Positions 26,644-35,917 of a stretch of DNA of 64,000 bases are shown here, in pieces. The translations under genes were made by a program, and so were the position numbers. The stretch is from contig NZ_QVTD01000005.1 of the NCBI RefSeq assembly GCF_003429105.1, positions 1-64,000 of the forward strand, written 5' to 3'. Position 1 is the first letter of the stretch; the number at the start of each line of letters is the position of its first letter. The notes beneath the pieces are model-generated. The model saw only the letters and a program-made list of their open reading frames with translations, did not search any database and was not told the origin of the DNA. The stretch is from Peribacillus glennii (GTDB taxonomy: Bacteria; Bacillota; Bacilli; Bacillales; DSM-1321).

Positions 26644-27372
26644 TTAAATAGAATCCAATAGTAATGATACGAGCAAGCCGAGGGAAGCAAAAATGCCAGT
26701 TATCGTTCCCCCGTCTTCATATGCTTCGGGCATCATGGTCGAAGAAATCATAGCAATAATCCCTCCTCCAGCAAAAGATGCCAGACACGCTAGTACAGTC
26801 TCGGAAGCCTGGTCCAGGAATAAAAAGCCTCCAAGTGAAGAAAGTGCAGAAATCACCAGTACAGAACTCCATAAAATAAAAATCTTTCTTTTAGAATAAT
26901 GGCTTTTGAGCAAGCCCGTAGTGCTGGAGAGCCCCTCTGGAATATTGCTCAGAAAAATGGCAACGACGAGCAGCCAGCTGACTGATCCTTCTTTTACTAA
27001 ACTTACGCCGATCATTAAAGATTCCGGTATTGCATCCATTACCGTTCCAATGAAGATTGCCACCCCCGTCCCGGTTGAAGCAGCCTTTGTACTGGAACGC
27101 TTCCTCTCATTTGCACCCTTCCTTGAAACCAATAAATCCAATATGGTAAATATAATTGCCCCTGCCAAAAAACCGATTGACGTGGCCATGATGCCTCCAT
27201 CATGTGCAGAATGACCAAGTAATTCGTAAGCCGCTGCGCCAATCAAAACTCCTGTTCCAAAAGCCATGATATAGCCAATAAAATTTTTCTTGATTGGAAT
27301 CAAAATTGCAGCCAGGGCACCTAGCAAAACGGATGCTCCTGAAACCCCGCCCCAAAAAAATGCCTGCAGCAT
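26644..27372 (-). CDS. ZIP-family metal transporter-like membrane protein
   Basis: A 242-residue protein with eight hydrophobic segments arranged as in ZIP carriers. The two metal-site helices are recognisable as DAIPESLMIGVSLV and SNIPEGLSSTTGL, but the usual histidines in these motifs (HNIPEG and following HE) are replaced by Ser/Asp and Ser. Metal specificity or transport activity may therefore differ from standard zinc importers. A basic, poly-charged loop (RKGANERKRSS) lies between helices 3 and 4. GGGAG lies 8 nt before the ATG at 27372. Confidence 0.8.
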   Translation of the reverse strand: MLQAFFWGGVSGASVLLGALAAILIPIKKNFIGYIMAFGTGVLIGAAAYELLGHSAHDGGIMATSIGFLAGAIIFTILDLLVSRKGANERKRSSTKAASTGTGVAIFIGTVMDAIPESLMIGVSLVKEGSVSWLLVVAIFLSNIPEGLSSTTGLLKSHYSKRKIFILWSSVLVISALSSLGGFLFLDQASETVLACLASFAGGGIIAMISSTMMPEAYEDGGTITGIFASLGLLVSLLLDSI

Positions 27373-27472
27373 AGACTCATCTCCCGTCTTCCTTTTTCTT
27401 CTTATCCCCAAGGTTTGGATTAATAAACCGGGAAGGGTAGGATTAGAATCACTTTTTTTATTAACCTTGTTA

Positions 27473-27504
27473 TAAAAAAAGAGACAGGGATGGTCCCTGT
27501 CTCT
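27473..27504 (-). terminator. Terminator of cysJI
   Basis: On the minus strand AGAGACAGGGA, loop CCA, TCCCTGTCTCT, then seven T. Perfect 11-bp stem just past the cysI stop. Confidence 0.95.
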
Positions 27505-27516
27505 ACCGCAAATTGA

Positions 27517-29235
27517 TTATTCATGGAAATTGGTGCCGTCTGTCGTTGCTTCGATGATGCCGGCTCGGACGACATAGTCACCGAAGTGCTCGCCTTCCTG
27601 GCGTTCTTTTGCATAACGGGGAAGAAGCATACTCAGTTCGTTTAGAATTTCTTCTTCTCCGATGTTTTCGCGGTACATCTTGCTAAGGCGGCTGCCGTCA
27701 AAAGCCGCACCGAGATACATGTTGTATTTGCCCGGCGCCTTTCCGATAAAGCCTATTTCACCAAGTGCATGGCGTGCACAACCATTCGGGCAGCCGGTCA
27801 TACGGATCGTAATTTCTTCATTCCGCAAGCCGTTTTCATCAACAATCGCCTCAATCTTATCAATCAGCTTAGGCAAATAGCGTTCTGCTTCCGCCATTGC
27901 CAATCCGCACGTAGGAAGAGCAACACAAGCCATCGAGCTCCGGCGGAGTGCTGAATGATGCGCGCCATCTGTCAAGCCGTATTGTGCCATGAGCTCGCTG
28001 ATCTTTTTCTTCTTTTGGCTTGATACATTGCCAATGATCAGGTTTTGGTTTGCCGTCAGGCGGAAATCACCGGTATGGATCTTGGCGATTTCACGCAAAC
28101 CTGTCTTCAGTTTGTATCCATCGTAGTCTGCGATACGTCCGCCTTCAACGAACAAGGTAAAATGCCATTTGCCTTGGACGCCCTTCACCCAGCCATAACG
28201 GTCTCCGTTATGGTCAAAGTGGTACGGCTTCGCTTCATCCAGCTTCCAGCCAAGGCGGTTTTCCAGTTCAGCCTTTACTGTTTCCAGGCCGAGACGGTCA
28301 ACCGTGTATTTGAACCGGGCATTTTTACGAACGGAACGATTTCCGTAGTCGCGCTGAATCGTAATAACTTTTTCCGCTACATCATAGATTTGGTTAGGCG
28401 AACAGAAGCCGATCACTTTGGCTAGCTGAGGGTATGTTGCTTTATCCCCATGGCTCATTCCCATACCGCCCCCGATGGCGACGTTAAAACCAATCAGCTT
28501 GTCATTTTCCACAACCGCAATGAAACCCAGGTCCTGTGAAAAGACATCAATATCATTTGATGGAGGAACAGCAATCCCGATTTTAAACTTGCGCGGCAAA
28601 TAAAGCGGACCGTACATCGGTTCGATTTCTTCCACCTCAGGAGTGCCGGCCACCTTTTCTTCATCAAGCCAAATCTCATGGTAGGCTCTTGTGCGCGGCA
28701 GTAAATCATCACTCAATTTCTTCGCCCATTCATATACTTCTGCATGGATTTCAGACTGAAAAGGATTAGATGTGCACATAACGTTCCGGTTCACATCACC
28801 GCACGCAGCGATCGTGTCCAAAAGGGCCCCGTGGATTTCCTGAATCGTTTTTTTCATATTCCATTTTAAAATCCCATGCATTTGAAACGTTTCCCGCGTA
28901 GTCAATTTCAATGTGCCGTTGCCATATTTTTCGGCAAGGTCATCCATGACAAGCCATTGGGATGATGACGCCACACCGCCCGGAAGACGGACGCGCAGCA
29001 TAAACTGGTACGCTGGTTCCAGTTTTTGCTTTTGACGCTCATTGCGCAAATCCCGGTCATCCTGCAGGTAGCTGCCGTGGTGTTTCATCAAGCGATTGTC
29101 ATCATCAGGAATTCCCGCGCTGATCCGGTCCAGCATTACTTCCTTGAGAGAGCCGCGCAAATAATTACTTCTTTCTTTTATTTCCTCAACATCACTTGGC
29201 GGGCCATCCGGCGCTTTTAAAATTGGGTTCACCAT
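27517..29235 (-). CDS. cysI: Sulfite reductase [NADPH] hemoprotein subunit
   Basis: A 572-residue siroheme/[4Fe-4S] protein. The iron-sulfur-siroheme cysteines are at about 437, 443, 482 and 486 (CVALPTC and TGCPNGC), and conserved anion-binding stretches [14 protein letters not shown] and [14 protein letters not shown] are present. With CysJ it reduces sulfite to sulfide by six electrons for cysteine synthesis. It follows cysJ after a 23-bp gap and shares its promoter. GAAAGGAG lies before the ATG. The strong terminator after it closes the operon. Confidence 0.96.
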   Translation of the reverse strand: MVNPILKAPDGPPSDVEEIKERSNYLRGSLKEVMLDRISAGIPDDDNRLMKHHGSYLQDDRDLRNERQKQKLEPAYQFMLRVRLPGGVASSSQWLVMDDLAEKYGNGTLKLTTRETFQMHGILKWNMKKTIQEIHGALLDTIAACGDVNRNVMCTSNPFQSEIHAEVYEWAKKLSDDLLPRTRAYHEIWLDEEKVAGTPEVEEIEPMYGPLYLPRKFKIGIAVPPSNDIDVFSQDLGFIAVVENDKLIGFNVAIGGGMGMSHGDKATYPQLAKVIGFCSPNQIYDVAEKVITIQRDYGNRSVRKNARFKYTVDRLGLETVKAELENRLGWKLDEAKPYHFDHNGDRYGWVKGVQGKWHFTLFVEGGRIADYDGYKLKTGLREIAKIHTGDFRLTANQNLIIGNVSSQKKKKISELMAQYGLTDGAHHSALRRSSMACVALPTCGLAMAEAERYLPKLIDKIEAIVDENGLRNEEITIRMTGCPNGCARHALGEIGFIGKAPGKYNMYLGAAFDGSRLSKMYRENIGEEEILNELSMLLPRYAKERQEGEHFGDYVVRAGIIEATTDGTNFHE

Positions 29236-29258
29236 GACTAAAAACTCCTTTCGATAAA

Positions 29259-31076
29259 TCAGTATACATCACGCTGATAACGTTTTTGCTGTTGCATATC
29301 GGCAAGATATTCTTCCGCACTATCACGGCTCATGCCGCCTTCTTTTTCGATAATATCAATGAGCGTATTATGGACATCATGCGCCATACTTTTCTCGTCT
29401 CCGCAAATATATAGGACCGCTCCTTCTTGAAGCCACTGGAACAATTCCTTGCTATTTTCCAGCATGCGATGCTGCACATATACTTTTTCCTCCGTGTCAC
29501 GGGAAAACGCAACATCCATTTTGGTCAGCACACCGTCTTTCAGCCACTTTTGCCATTCAGTCTGGTAAAGGAAATCGGTAACGAAATGCTGGTCCCCGAA
29601 GAACAACCAGGATTTCCCTTCCGCGCCGTTTTCTTCACGCTCCTGCATGAAAGAACGGAACGGTGCCACACCTGTGCCTGGTCCAACCATGATGATCGGT
29701 GTCTCCGGATTATTTGGCAGCTTAAAGTTTTGATTATGCTGAATGTAAACCGGCAGCATATCTCCTGGATTCAAACGTTCTGCACACAAAATGGAACAAA
29801 CGCCATTTCGTTCACGTCCATGGGTTTCGTAGCGGACGGCACCGATTGTCAAATGCACTTCTTCCGGATTTGCGGATAAACTGCTTGCGATTGAATAAAG
29901 GCGTGCCGGCATTTTCCTTAGAATGGAAATAAAGTCTTGTGCCGACCCGGTCCATGGAGCAAAATCACGCACCAAATCAAGCAAATCGCGACCTTCAAGA
30001 TAAGACTTCACGTTTTCTTCATTCCCCGGTGTTAGGAGCTCCCGTAAGTCATCACTAGCTGAAAGCTCAGCCGCTTTCTGAAGAAGGGGCTTTGTCAAAA
30101 CGGTTATCTCGAATTGGGAAGTCAGTGCTTCTTTAAGCGGGCGAACTTCTCCTTGTTTACCTACCGCTACCATTTCTTCCGGATTCCAGTCCATTTGCTC
30201 AAGAAGCAGGTTCACCAGACCAGGATCGTTTTCCGGATATATACCAAGGCTGTCTCCCGGTTCAAAGGTAAGACCGGACCCTTCAAGCGATAGTTCCAAA
30301 TGGCGTGTTTCTTTGTTAGAACCGCGGCCGTTTAAATTTAAATTTTCCAATACTTCCGCTTTAAAAGGATTCGTTCTGGAATAAGACGTTTCAACAGCTT
30401 TTGGGGCATCGGCTAAAGCAGGTGCAGCATTTCCCCCCTGCACTTCACTTAAGCTAGCAACCACGCCTTCCAGCCACTCGGCCGCTGGCTCATCATAATC
30501 AAGGTCGCAATCTACACGCGGATAAAGCCGTGTCGCGCCCAGCTCTTCCAGCCGGGCATCAAATTCTTTACCCGTCTGGCAGAAAAACTCATATGAGGTG
30601 TCTCCAAGTGCCAGAACAGAAAAGTGGAGATCCTCAAGCTTTGGTGCCCTTCTGCCATGAAGAAACTCATGGAACGTCAGCGCGCTGTCCGGCGGGTCCC
30701 CTTCCCCGTGTGTGCTCACGATAATAAGCAGGTTCTGAACTTTCTTCAGATTGTTCGGTTTAAAATCACTCATGGACGATACAGTAACCTGAAAGCCCCT
30801 CCCCTCGAGTGTCTTTCCCGCATTCTCCGCAAGCCCTTGCGCGTTGCCCGTTTGTGATCCATAAAGAACGGTCACTTCTTTTGATACCGATTGGGTGGTT
30901 CCAGCTGGAAGCTGTTCCGCCTGCGCTTCTGGAGTTAAAAGTTCAGAAACAGACTGGGTTGCGGCCAGATAGCCGCTCAGCCAGACCTTTTGTGACTGTG
31001 TTAAAGTCGGCAGAAGGCGGTTAAGGAGCTCTGCCTGCTCCTGATTAAATGGACTGTTCATTACCTGAAGTTGCAA
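29259..31076 (-). CDS. cysJ: Sulfite reductase [NADPH] flavoprotein subunit
   Basis: A 605-residue electron-transfer protein: flavodoxin domain with FMN loops [18 protein letters not shown] (about 70-90) and [15 protein letters not shown]-binding domain with RLYSIASS, and NADPH-binding domain with [12 protein letters not shown] and the C-terminal aromatic DVY. It passes electrons from NADPH to CysI. The TTG at 31076 is chosen because GAGGTGG lies 6 nt upstream and it gives the N-terminus [14 protein letters not shown] and the length of B. subtilis CysJ; the ATG five codons later lacks a spaced site. Confidence 0.95.
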   Translation of the reverse strand: MQLQVMNSPFNQEQAELLNRLLPTLTQSQKVWLSGYLAATQSVSELLTPEAQAEQLPAGTTQSVSKEVTVLYGSQTGNAQGLAENAGKTLEGRGFQVTVSSMSDFKPNNLKKVQNLLIIVSTHGEGDPPDSALTFHEFLHGRRAPKLEDLHFSVLALGDTSYEFFCQTGKEFDARLEELGATRLYPRVDCDLDYDEPAAEWLEGVVASLSEVQGGNAAPALADAPKAVETSYSRTNPFKAEVLENLNLNGRGSNKETRHLELSLEGSGLTFEPGDSLGIYPENDPGLVNLLLEQMDWNPEEMVAVGKQGEVRPLKEALTSQFEITVLTKPLLQKAAELSASDDLRELLTPGNEENVKSYLEGRDLLDLVRDFAPWTGSAQDFISILRKMPARLYSIASSLSANPEEVHLTIGAVRYETHGRERNGVCSILCAERLNPGDMLPVYIQHNQNFKLPNNPETPIIMVGPGTGVAPFRSFMQEREENGAEGKSWLFFGDQHFVTDFLYQTEWQKWLKDGVLTKMDVAFSRDTEEKVYVQHRMLENSKELFQWLQEGAVLYICGDEKSMAHDVHNTLIDIIEKEGGMSRDSAEEYLADMQQQKRYQRDVY

Positions 31077-31363
31077 CGATTTCCACCTCACAAAGGAATA
31101 TAAACTAATCATCATTAATAATGACTGGTTTCGACAATTCTTGCAATTCACTTTTCATCGATAATATAATAAATTTTTACCATAATTGTATTATCCCTAT
31201 CAACTAAGTAGGTTTTATGACATAAGAAACACTTTATATGCTGACATGATCCCAGACAATTTTATAAAAACCCTACTTTAACTTTACCGGAAGAGTCAAG
31301 ATTAGTAAAATACATATAAATTATCGTTACTATTAGGAATACTAATAATAAGGAGGGTTTCTT
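31077..31363. promoter_or_regulatory. Divergent cysJ-cysL control region
   Basis: This 287-bp AT-rich region separates cysJ from its likely activator gene. In B. subtilis CysL activates cysJI and represses itself from such a region. An imperfect palindrome TATTAG-GAATA-CTAATA lies at about 31330-31346, close to the cysL start; I cannot say whether it is the binding site. Confidence 0.45.
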
Positions 31364-32269
31364 TTGTACTATGATGAGTTAAAGACATTTGTTACTCTGG
31401 CCGAAGTGAAAAACTTTACAAAAACGGCCGAAACGCTTCTCATGTCTCAACCAAGTGTAAGTCTCCATATAAAAAATTTAGAAAAAGAATTCCAAACCCA
31501 ATTATTTTTACGTTCACCAAAATATTTAAAAATAACTCCAACTGGCCAGATATTATATGACCGCGCAAAGCAAATGATCACCATATATGAACAGACCAGG
31601 CAGGATATTCTAGAACATCATAACACAATTAAAGGAGAATTGAAGATTGGCGCAAGTTTTACAATCGGGGAGTATATATTGCCTTCGCTGCTATTTGACC
31701 TTCAAAAAGACTATCCGGAACTTGAGCTTCAAGTGATAATTGGAAACACAGAAGAAATTGTTGAATTTGTGCGGTTGTATCAAGTGGATATCGGTCTAAT
31801 TGAAGGCCAGACAAATGAGAAAGAGGTTTCCGTTCACCCTTTTATGGAGGATGAACTATTCATCGTTTCTGCGACCAATCATAAGCTCGCTTCTAAAGAT
31901 GAAGTGACTGTAGCTGACCTTCAGAATCAAGCATGGGTATCCAGAGAAGTTGGATCAGGTACACGTGAATATCTGAACCACGTCATCCGTTCGAATGGCT
32001 TAAAAGTTAAATCTCTTCTTACAATTAGCAGCAATCAAGGCATTAAAGAAACAATCATAAACGGCTTGGGGTTGTCACTGCTGTCCCGAAGTGTCATTGA
32101 AAGAGACGTACAGCATGGGAATCTCTCCGTTATTAAGTTGAAAAATCAGTCCTTTATCAGAACGCTTTCCTACGTTTATTCCCCTATTATGCAAGATAAA
32201 AAGAATGTTAAGACGTTTACAGGTGCGTTGAAGAAAAAATGGCCCAATAGCGGATATAAAGTAAAATAA
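31364..32269 (+). CDS. cysL: LysR-type activator of sulfite reductase, CysL
   Basis: A 301-residue LysR-family protein: N-terminal winged helix-turn-helix (1-60, with FTKTAETLLMSQPSVSLHIK) and a periplasmic-binding-fold effector domain (about 90-295). The opening YYDELKTFVTLAEVKNFTKT and internal LKIGASFTIGEYILP and SNQGIKETIINGLGLSLLSR match B. subtilis CysL closely. It is divergent from cysJI, the known target. The start codon TTG at 31364 follows AAGGAGGG. Confidence 0.93.
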   Translation: MYYDELKTFVTLAEVKNFTKTAETLLMSQPSVSLHIKNLEKEFQTQLFLRSPKYLKITPTGQILYDRAKQMITIYEQTRQDILEHHNTIKGELKIGASFTIGEYILPSLLFDLQKDYPELELQVIIGNTEEIVEFVRLYQVDIGLIEGQTNEKEVSVHPFMEDELFIVSATNHKLASKDEVTVADLQNQAWVSREVGSGTREYLNHVIRSNGLKVKSLLTISSNQGIKETIINGLGLSLLSRSVIERDVQHGNLSVIKLKNQSFIRTLSYVYSPIMQDKKNVKTFTGALKKKWPNSGYKVK

Positions 32270-32305
32270 TTGACAAAAAATAATCATGTAACTACAATTG
32301 TTACA
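32270..32305 (+). promoter_or_regulatory. ywnA promoter with operator palindrome over the -10
   Basis: TTGACA (32270-32275) and TACAAT (32293-32298) with a 17-bp spacer. The palindrome TGTAAC-N7-GTTACA (32287-32305) is centred on the -10, so a bound regulator would block polymerase. The same palindrome recurs before ywnB at 32761-32779. Confidence 0.75.
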
Positions 32306-32322
32306 CATGGTGGTGTAAAAAA

Positions 32323-32730
32323 TTGATTAATAGCCGGTTTTCTGTAGCGATCCACACTTTATCTTTGATTGCTTCATTTCCGCGTGGACAAATTACTTCC
32401 GAGGCAATTGCCAACAGTGTCAATACGAATCCTGTGGTGATCCGCCGATTGATCAGCCAGTTAAAAAAAGCAGGAATTTTGGCCACTCAGCCAGGGGTGG
32501 CGGGAGCATCCTTAACAAAAAAAACTTCAGAAATTTCCCTATTGGATATTTATAAGGCTATCCTCAATAAAGATGAGTTATTTGCAATCCATGAAAATCC
32601 AAATGTAAACTGTCCTGTGGGAAAGAAAATCCAGTCCACACTTAATTGTACATTTCATACTGTCCAAAAAGCGATGGAGGACGAATTGGCTAACAAAACA
32701 CTCAAAGATGTAATAGAACATCTCTTTTAA
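32323..32730 (+). CDS. ywnA: Rrf2-family transcription regulator YwnA
   Basis: A 135-residue winged-helix protein starting INSRFSVAIHTLSLIA, with the recognition region SVNTNPVVIRRLISQLKKAG (about 32-51) and ENPNVNCPVGKKIQ, as in B. subtilis YwnA. Only one cysteine cluster residue (CPVG) is present, so no classical Rrf2 iron-sulfur site; a redox or metabolite role is open. The start is TTG at 32323 with GGTGGTG 7 nt upstream. It probably represses its own promoter and ywnB through the TGTAAC-N7-GTTACA sites. Confidence 0.9.
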   Translation: MINSRFSVAIHTLSLIASFPRGQITSEAIANSVNTNPVVIRRLISQLKKAGILATQPGVAGASLTKKTSEISLLDIYKAILNKDELFAIHENPNVNCPVGKKIQSTLNCTFHTVQKAMEDELANKTLKDVIEHLF

Positions 32731-32760
32731 AAATGAAGAGATGTCCTTGTACCGCCAACA

Positions 32761-32779
32761 TGTAACTTTTTTTGTTACA
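32761..32779 (+). promoter_or_regulatory. Second TGTAAC-N7-GTTACA operator, before ywnB
   Basis: TGTAAC, TTTTTTT, GTTACA: identical arms and spacing to the site at 32287-32305, lying 25 bp upstream of ywnB. Likely target of YwnA. Confidence 0.75.
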
Positions 32780-32803
32780 ACAATTAATTAGGAGGCATTT
32801 CGT

Positions 32804-33442
32804 ATGAAAATTGGGATTATAGGTGCTGCTGGTAAAGCAGGAAGCCTGATTATGAAAGAGGCGCTTGACAGAGGGCATGAAGTTACAGCAATCGTGAGAA
32901 ATGCTTCAAAAGTGGCTGGAACAAATGCTGCAGTCCTTGAGAAAGACTTGTTTAATCTTACCGGGGATCACCTCAAATCTTTTGATGTAGTTGTAAACGC
33001 ATTTAGTGCGCCAATGGGGGAAGAACATCTATATGTAGACGCTGGGAGATCCCTTATCGATGCCCTTAATGGGGCCCCTGACACAAAATTAGTTGTGGTA
33101 GGCGGTGCAGGAAGCCTCTTCGTTGATGAGGCAAAAACAACCAGGCTTATGGACACACCGGAATTTCCTGACTTTGTGTATCCAACGGCATCAAATGCAG
33201 GAAAAAATCTGGAGGATTTGCAAAATGCAGATTCAATCACATGGACCTATATCAGCCCGGCTGGATTATTTGACGCAGAAGGGAAGAGAACAGGATCTTA
33301 CCAAAATGGAAAAGATCATGTGATCCTGAACAGTAAAGGACAAAGTTATGTCAGCTATGCGGACTATGCGATAGCTGTAGTGGATGAGATTGAAAATCCT
33401 CAACATGTGAATGAGCGGTTCACTGTTATTTCTGAAAATTAA
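32804..33442 (+). CDS. ywnB: NAD(P)-binding Rossmann-fold protein YwnB
   Basis: A 212-residue short-chain/NmrA-type protein. The N-terminal dinucleotide motif GIIGAAGKAGS (about 3-13), the acidic/basic second strand end VRNASKV and VVVGGAGSLFVDE are present, together with WTYISPAGLFDAEGKRTGSY. Related proteins are NADPH-dependent reductases or sensors; the B. subtilis protein has no defined reaction. GGAGG precedes the ATG. It follows the regulator ywnA and shares its operator, so the pair forms one small regulon. Confidence 0.9.
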   Translation: MKIGIIGAAGKAGSLIMKEALDRGHEVTAIVRNASKVAGTNAAVLEKDLFNLTGDHLKSFDVVVNAFSAPMGEEHLYVDAGRSLIDALNGAPDTKLVVVGGAGSLFVDEAKTTRLMDTPEFPDFVYPTASNAGKNLEDLQNADSITWTYISPAGLFDAEGKRTGSYQNGKDHVILNSKGQSYVSYADYAIAVVDEIENPQHVNERFTVISEN

Positions 33443-33445
33443 AAA

Positions 33446-33475
33446 GGAGCTGGCCCGCTCACACGGGTCAGCCTC
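33446..33475 (+). terminator. Probable terminator of ywnB
   Basis: AGGAGCTGGCCCG, loop CTCACA, CGGGTCAGCCTCTTG: a GC-rich stem with one wobble but only a short T-run. Confidence 0.45.
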
Positions 33476-33652
33476 TTGTGTGTTTTGAGGTACCAACTGG
33501 GTTTTTAGTGTAAAGCTGTTGACCCATGTATTTGGGTTCCTTCAAGTGATACGTGGGTTTTCACATCCTATCAGCAAAGCGGAAAGGTGGCTCCAATTCA
33601 AGGAGGCGGGAAAAAGTGGTTGGTGCTTAAACGAGCCGTTCTTTCGTTCAAC

Positions 33653-35479
33653 TTAGTTCGGAAAATGGAACGCATATAAACAGTGCAAGAATTCATCGAA
33701 AAGCAATGAACTTTCCCCTTCCAGCTCTCCTTTTCCCGCAACGCTCGTTTTAATGGTTTTCCCCCATGTCTGGCTGCTGTCATTGTTGGGGTTATAGAAA
33801 TAGACACGGACTTCGCCTGACGGATCCTTGCCGATCCTCTGAATCAAGATGGCATGCGCGCCCAAAGCTGAATCATCTTGGCTATAAATGATGATGCCTG
33901 CCGGCTGGGGAAGGTGTCCGCTGATCTTGATATTGGAGAAATCCGGATGATAGTAGCGGTAAAACAGAGAAGAAAAATCCCCGTTATGATATTTGTCTGC
34001 AAAACCTGATAGTACCCCTTGGCGATGGAATTCAGGATTGATCACTTTATGGATATCTCCTCCTCTGAATCCTGCTCTTTTGATCATGTTTCCATAAATT
34101 GCATCCAACAATGGCACTAAAACTGCCGAAACCGGATCCATCGGGATGGTGAAATCAAGATCTCTTACAGGGAGAAAGGAAGAATCGATTAAATGCCCTT
34201 CAAAAGGAAATATAATATTTTCTCTCTTTACAGCTTCTAAAATCAGTTCCAATAAAAAAACCGGATTTTTCTGTGCCCAATAGCTCAACGCTCTTGTGGA
34301 TTGGCAGCACGGATTGAATCCCTGCCCGATACCCAGAGGCTGCCCCAGTACACTTACCGTTCCCGCAAGAAGATAAGTTTCGGCTGGTATTCCGCTATCG
34401 CCATATACTGCTATTAGTTTCCTTTCCACCGCCTGGCACGGTTCTGTGTTAAGCAATTCCTCCAATATTTCAACGAAATTTCCCGTAAAGATATCCCTTT
34501 CAAGAAGCCGTGACAGGCTATACACAGTCTGTTTCGTTTCCGGTTTTATCGCCGTTTCTATGATTTTCTTTACTAGTTCAGCATGCTTATCAAGCCGCTT
34601 GAACCCTTCCTTGCTTAATCCCAGCAGCTTCCTTACTAAATCCAGTTTATAACTTGCTGCTGCAAAGACAATAAGGTTTACATGAAACATGGAAACAATT
34701 CCGGTTTCCTTCATGGAACGGCACAATTGTTCCGCTTCCTTATAAAGTGCATTTTCCGGGCTGCGCGCAAGTGCTTCCATATAATTTTTCCCATACTGTT
34801 CAGCTAACTGCGATGGAGCCATCAATGCCTTTTCGAAGCTGTGAAACTTTGTGTTTTCCCTCTGGTTCTTAGATGTCGAAGCGATTCCTGAGGCGATCAG
34901 TTTTTCAATTTTGTCGGTAATGATTGGCCGTTGAACAGAAAGCTTCTCAATCTCATCCGTTAAAAAAGCGAGGATGTCAGGAGATGAATGCCGCTCAGCA
35001 ATAAATTCAAATAAAAGCCTAATTTCCTTAGGAACCAGACTTCCTTTAATCCTGGCTTCTTCCGTTTCAGGTACATATAAAACGTCAAGGTTCGCGGCAA
35101 TCACTTCATCCAGATAGCCCTTTGCTAATTCCTTTGGGATGGACGGCGCATAATAATTTTCGTTTGCCACGGCCAGCATCCTTAGATTGCTTATTGCCTC
35201 GGCTGCTGCCATATCGCCGCCTGCCATCAGCGTACCGCGGACCAGGCGAGGCTGCAGTTTATCCGCTTTTTCCCATGGGCCGCCAACAAAAAATCCATAC
35301 TGATCAAGAATGGGCGCATAATGCAATAAGCACTCCAAGCCAATTTTATCCACTAATAGCTTTTGAGCTTCACCAATCAGGCTTTCTTTTATTCCCCCCC
35401 TATTCTTGCTGCTATCCTGTACATATAATTCAACGAGGTGTGAAAACCGGTTATCTTCTGATTGCCATAAAAGGCCCAT
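33653..35479 (-). CDS. Uncharacterised protein with papain-like active-site pattern, paralog 2
   Basis: A 608-residue cytoplasmic protein, full-length paralog of the one at 35918-37894. I do not recognise a named family. Conserved between the two: FVGGPWEKADKLQP (about 64-77), RMLAVANENY, LGQPLGIGQGFNPCCQSTRA (about 378-397), AHAILIQRI (about 541) and VYFYNPNNDSSQTWG (about 559-573). Gln386, Cys392, His542 and Asn563 have the order of papain-fold thiol hydrolases, with Gln six residues before Cys as in papain. No signal peptide or membrane segment. AAGGG lies 5 nt before the ATG. Separated from its paralog by a strong terminator, so probably its own unit. Confidence 0.7.
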   Translation of the reverse strand: MGLLWQSEDNRFSHLVELYVQDSSKNRGGIKESLIGEAQKLLVDKIGLECLLHYAPILDQYGFFVGGPWEKADKLQPRLVRGTLMAGGDMAAAEAISNLRMLAVANENYYAPSIPKELAKGYLDEVIAANLDVLYVPETEEARIKGSLVPKEIRLLFEFIAERHSSPDILAFLTDEIEKLSVQRPIITDKIEKLIASGIASTSKNQRENTKFHSFEKALMAPSQLAEQYGKNYMEALARSPENALYKEAEQLCRSMKETGIVSMFHVNLIVFAAASYKLDLVRKLLGLSKEGFKRLDKHAELVKKIIETAIKPETKQTVYSLSRLLERDIFTGNFVEILEELLNTEPCQAVERKLIAVYGDSGIPAETYLLAGTVSVLGQPLGIGQGFNPCCQSTRALSYWAQKNPVFLLELILEAVKRENIIFPFEGHLIDSSFLPVRDLDFTIPMDPVSAVLVPLLDAIYGNMIKRAGFRGGDIHKVINPEFHRQGVLSGFADKYHNGDFSSLFYRYYHPDFSNIKISGHLPQPAGIIIYSQDDSALGAHAILIQRIGKDPSGEVRVYFYNPNNDSSQTWGKTIKTSVAGKGELEGESSLLFDEFLHCLYAFHFPN

Positions 35480-35856
35480 TGTACCCTTTCCCTTCGTTCA
35501 AAAGGTTTACTACATTATAGACAATTATTGGCATATGTCTACATCTTATCTAACGTATGCCATCAAATGAGAAGCAGGGACGAGCCCGTTTTTATCAGCT
35601 TGTTTCGATCAGTTTAGTGTCTGATTGGAACGTTTTACGTTTAATGAAGGAAAAAAAGGACTATCGTAGAATTTTAATGGTGTAAAAATCCCGTACCGTC
35701 CTATAAAAATAGTAGATTCGGTAAAAGCACCTGAAAATGGGGGATAAAATCCGGTGTTAGGTTTAGATAACCAAGTTCTTTCCAGAACAGAATCGTTAAA
35801 AAAGGCATGGAGATAAGCCAAACACTACATAGACCACCAAAGGAGTTAGATAAATG
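35480..35856. other. Intergenic region between the two paralogs
   Basis: No supported gene. It should contain the promoter of the 33653-35479 gene; I cannot pick it with confidence. Confidence 0.4.
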
Positions 35857-35894
35857 CCGAAAAAGAGCACATTTTTTTCTGTGCTCTTTTTCGG
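35857..35894. terminator. Strong bidirectional hairpin
   Basis: CCGAAAAAGAGCACA and TGTGCTCTTTTTCGG form a perfect 15-bp stem around an 8-nt T-rich loop, 23 bp past the stop of the gene at 35918-37894. Confidence 0.8.
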
Positions 35895-35917
35895 CTGGCT
35901 CCTTCACTTATATAAAA

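Noticed and set aside
29427-29879. 150-codon plus-strand frame
   Set aside because: Antisense shadow of cysJ.
35609-35821. Short minus-strand frames between the two paralogs
   Set aside because: No ribosome binding site, overlapping alternatives in several frames, nothing recognisable.
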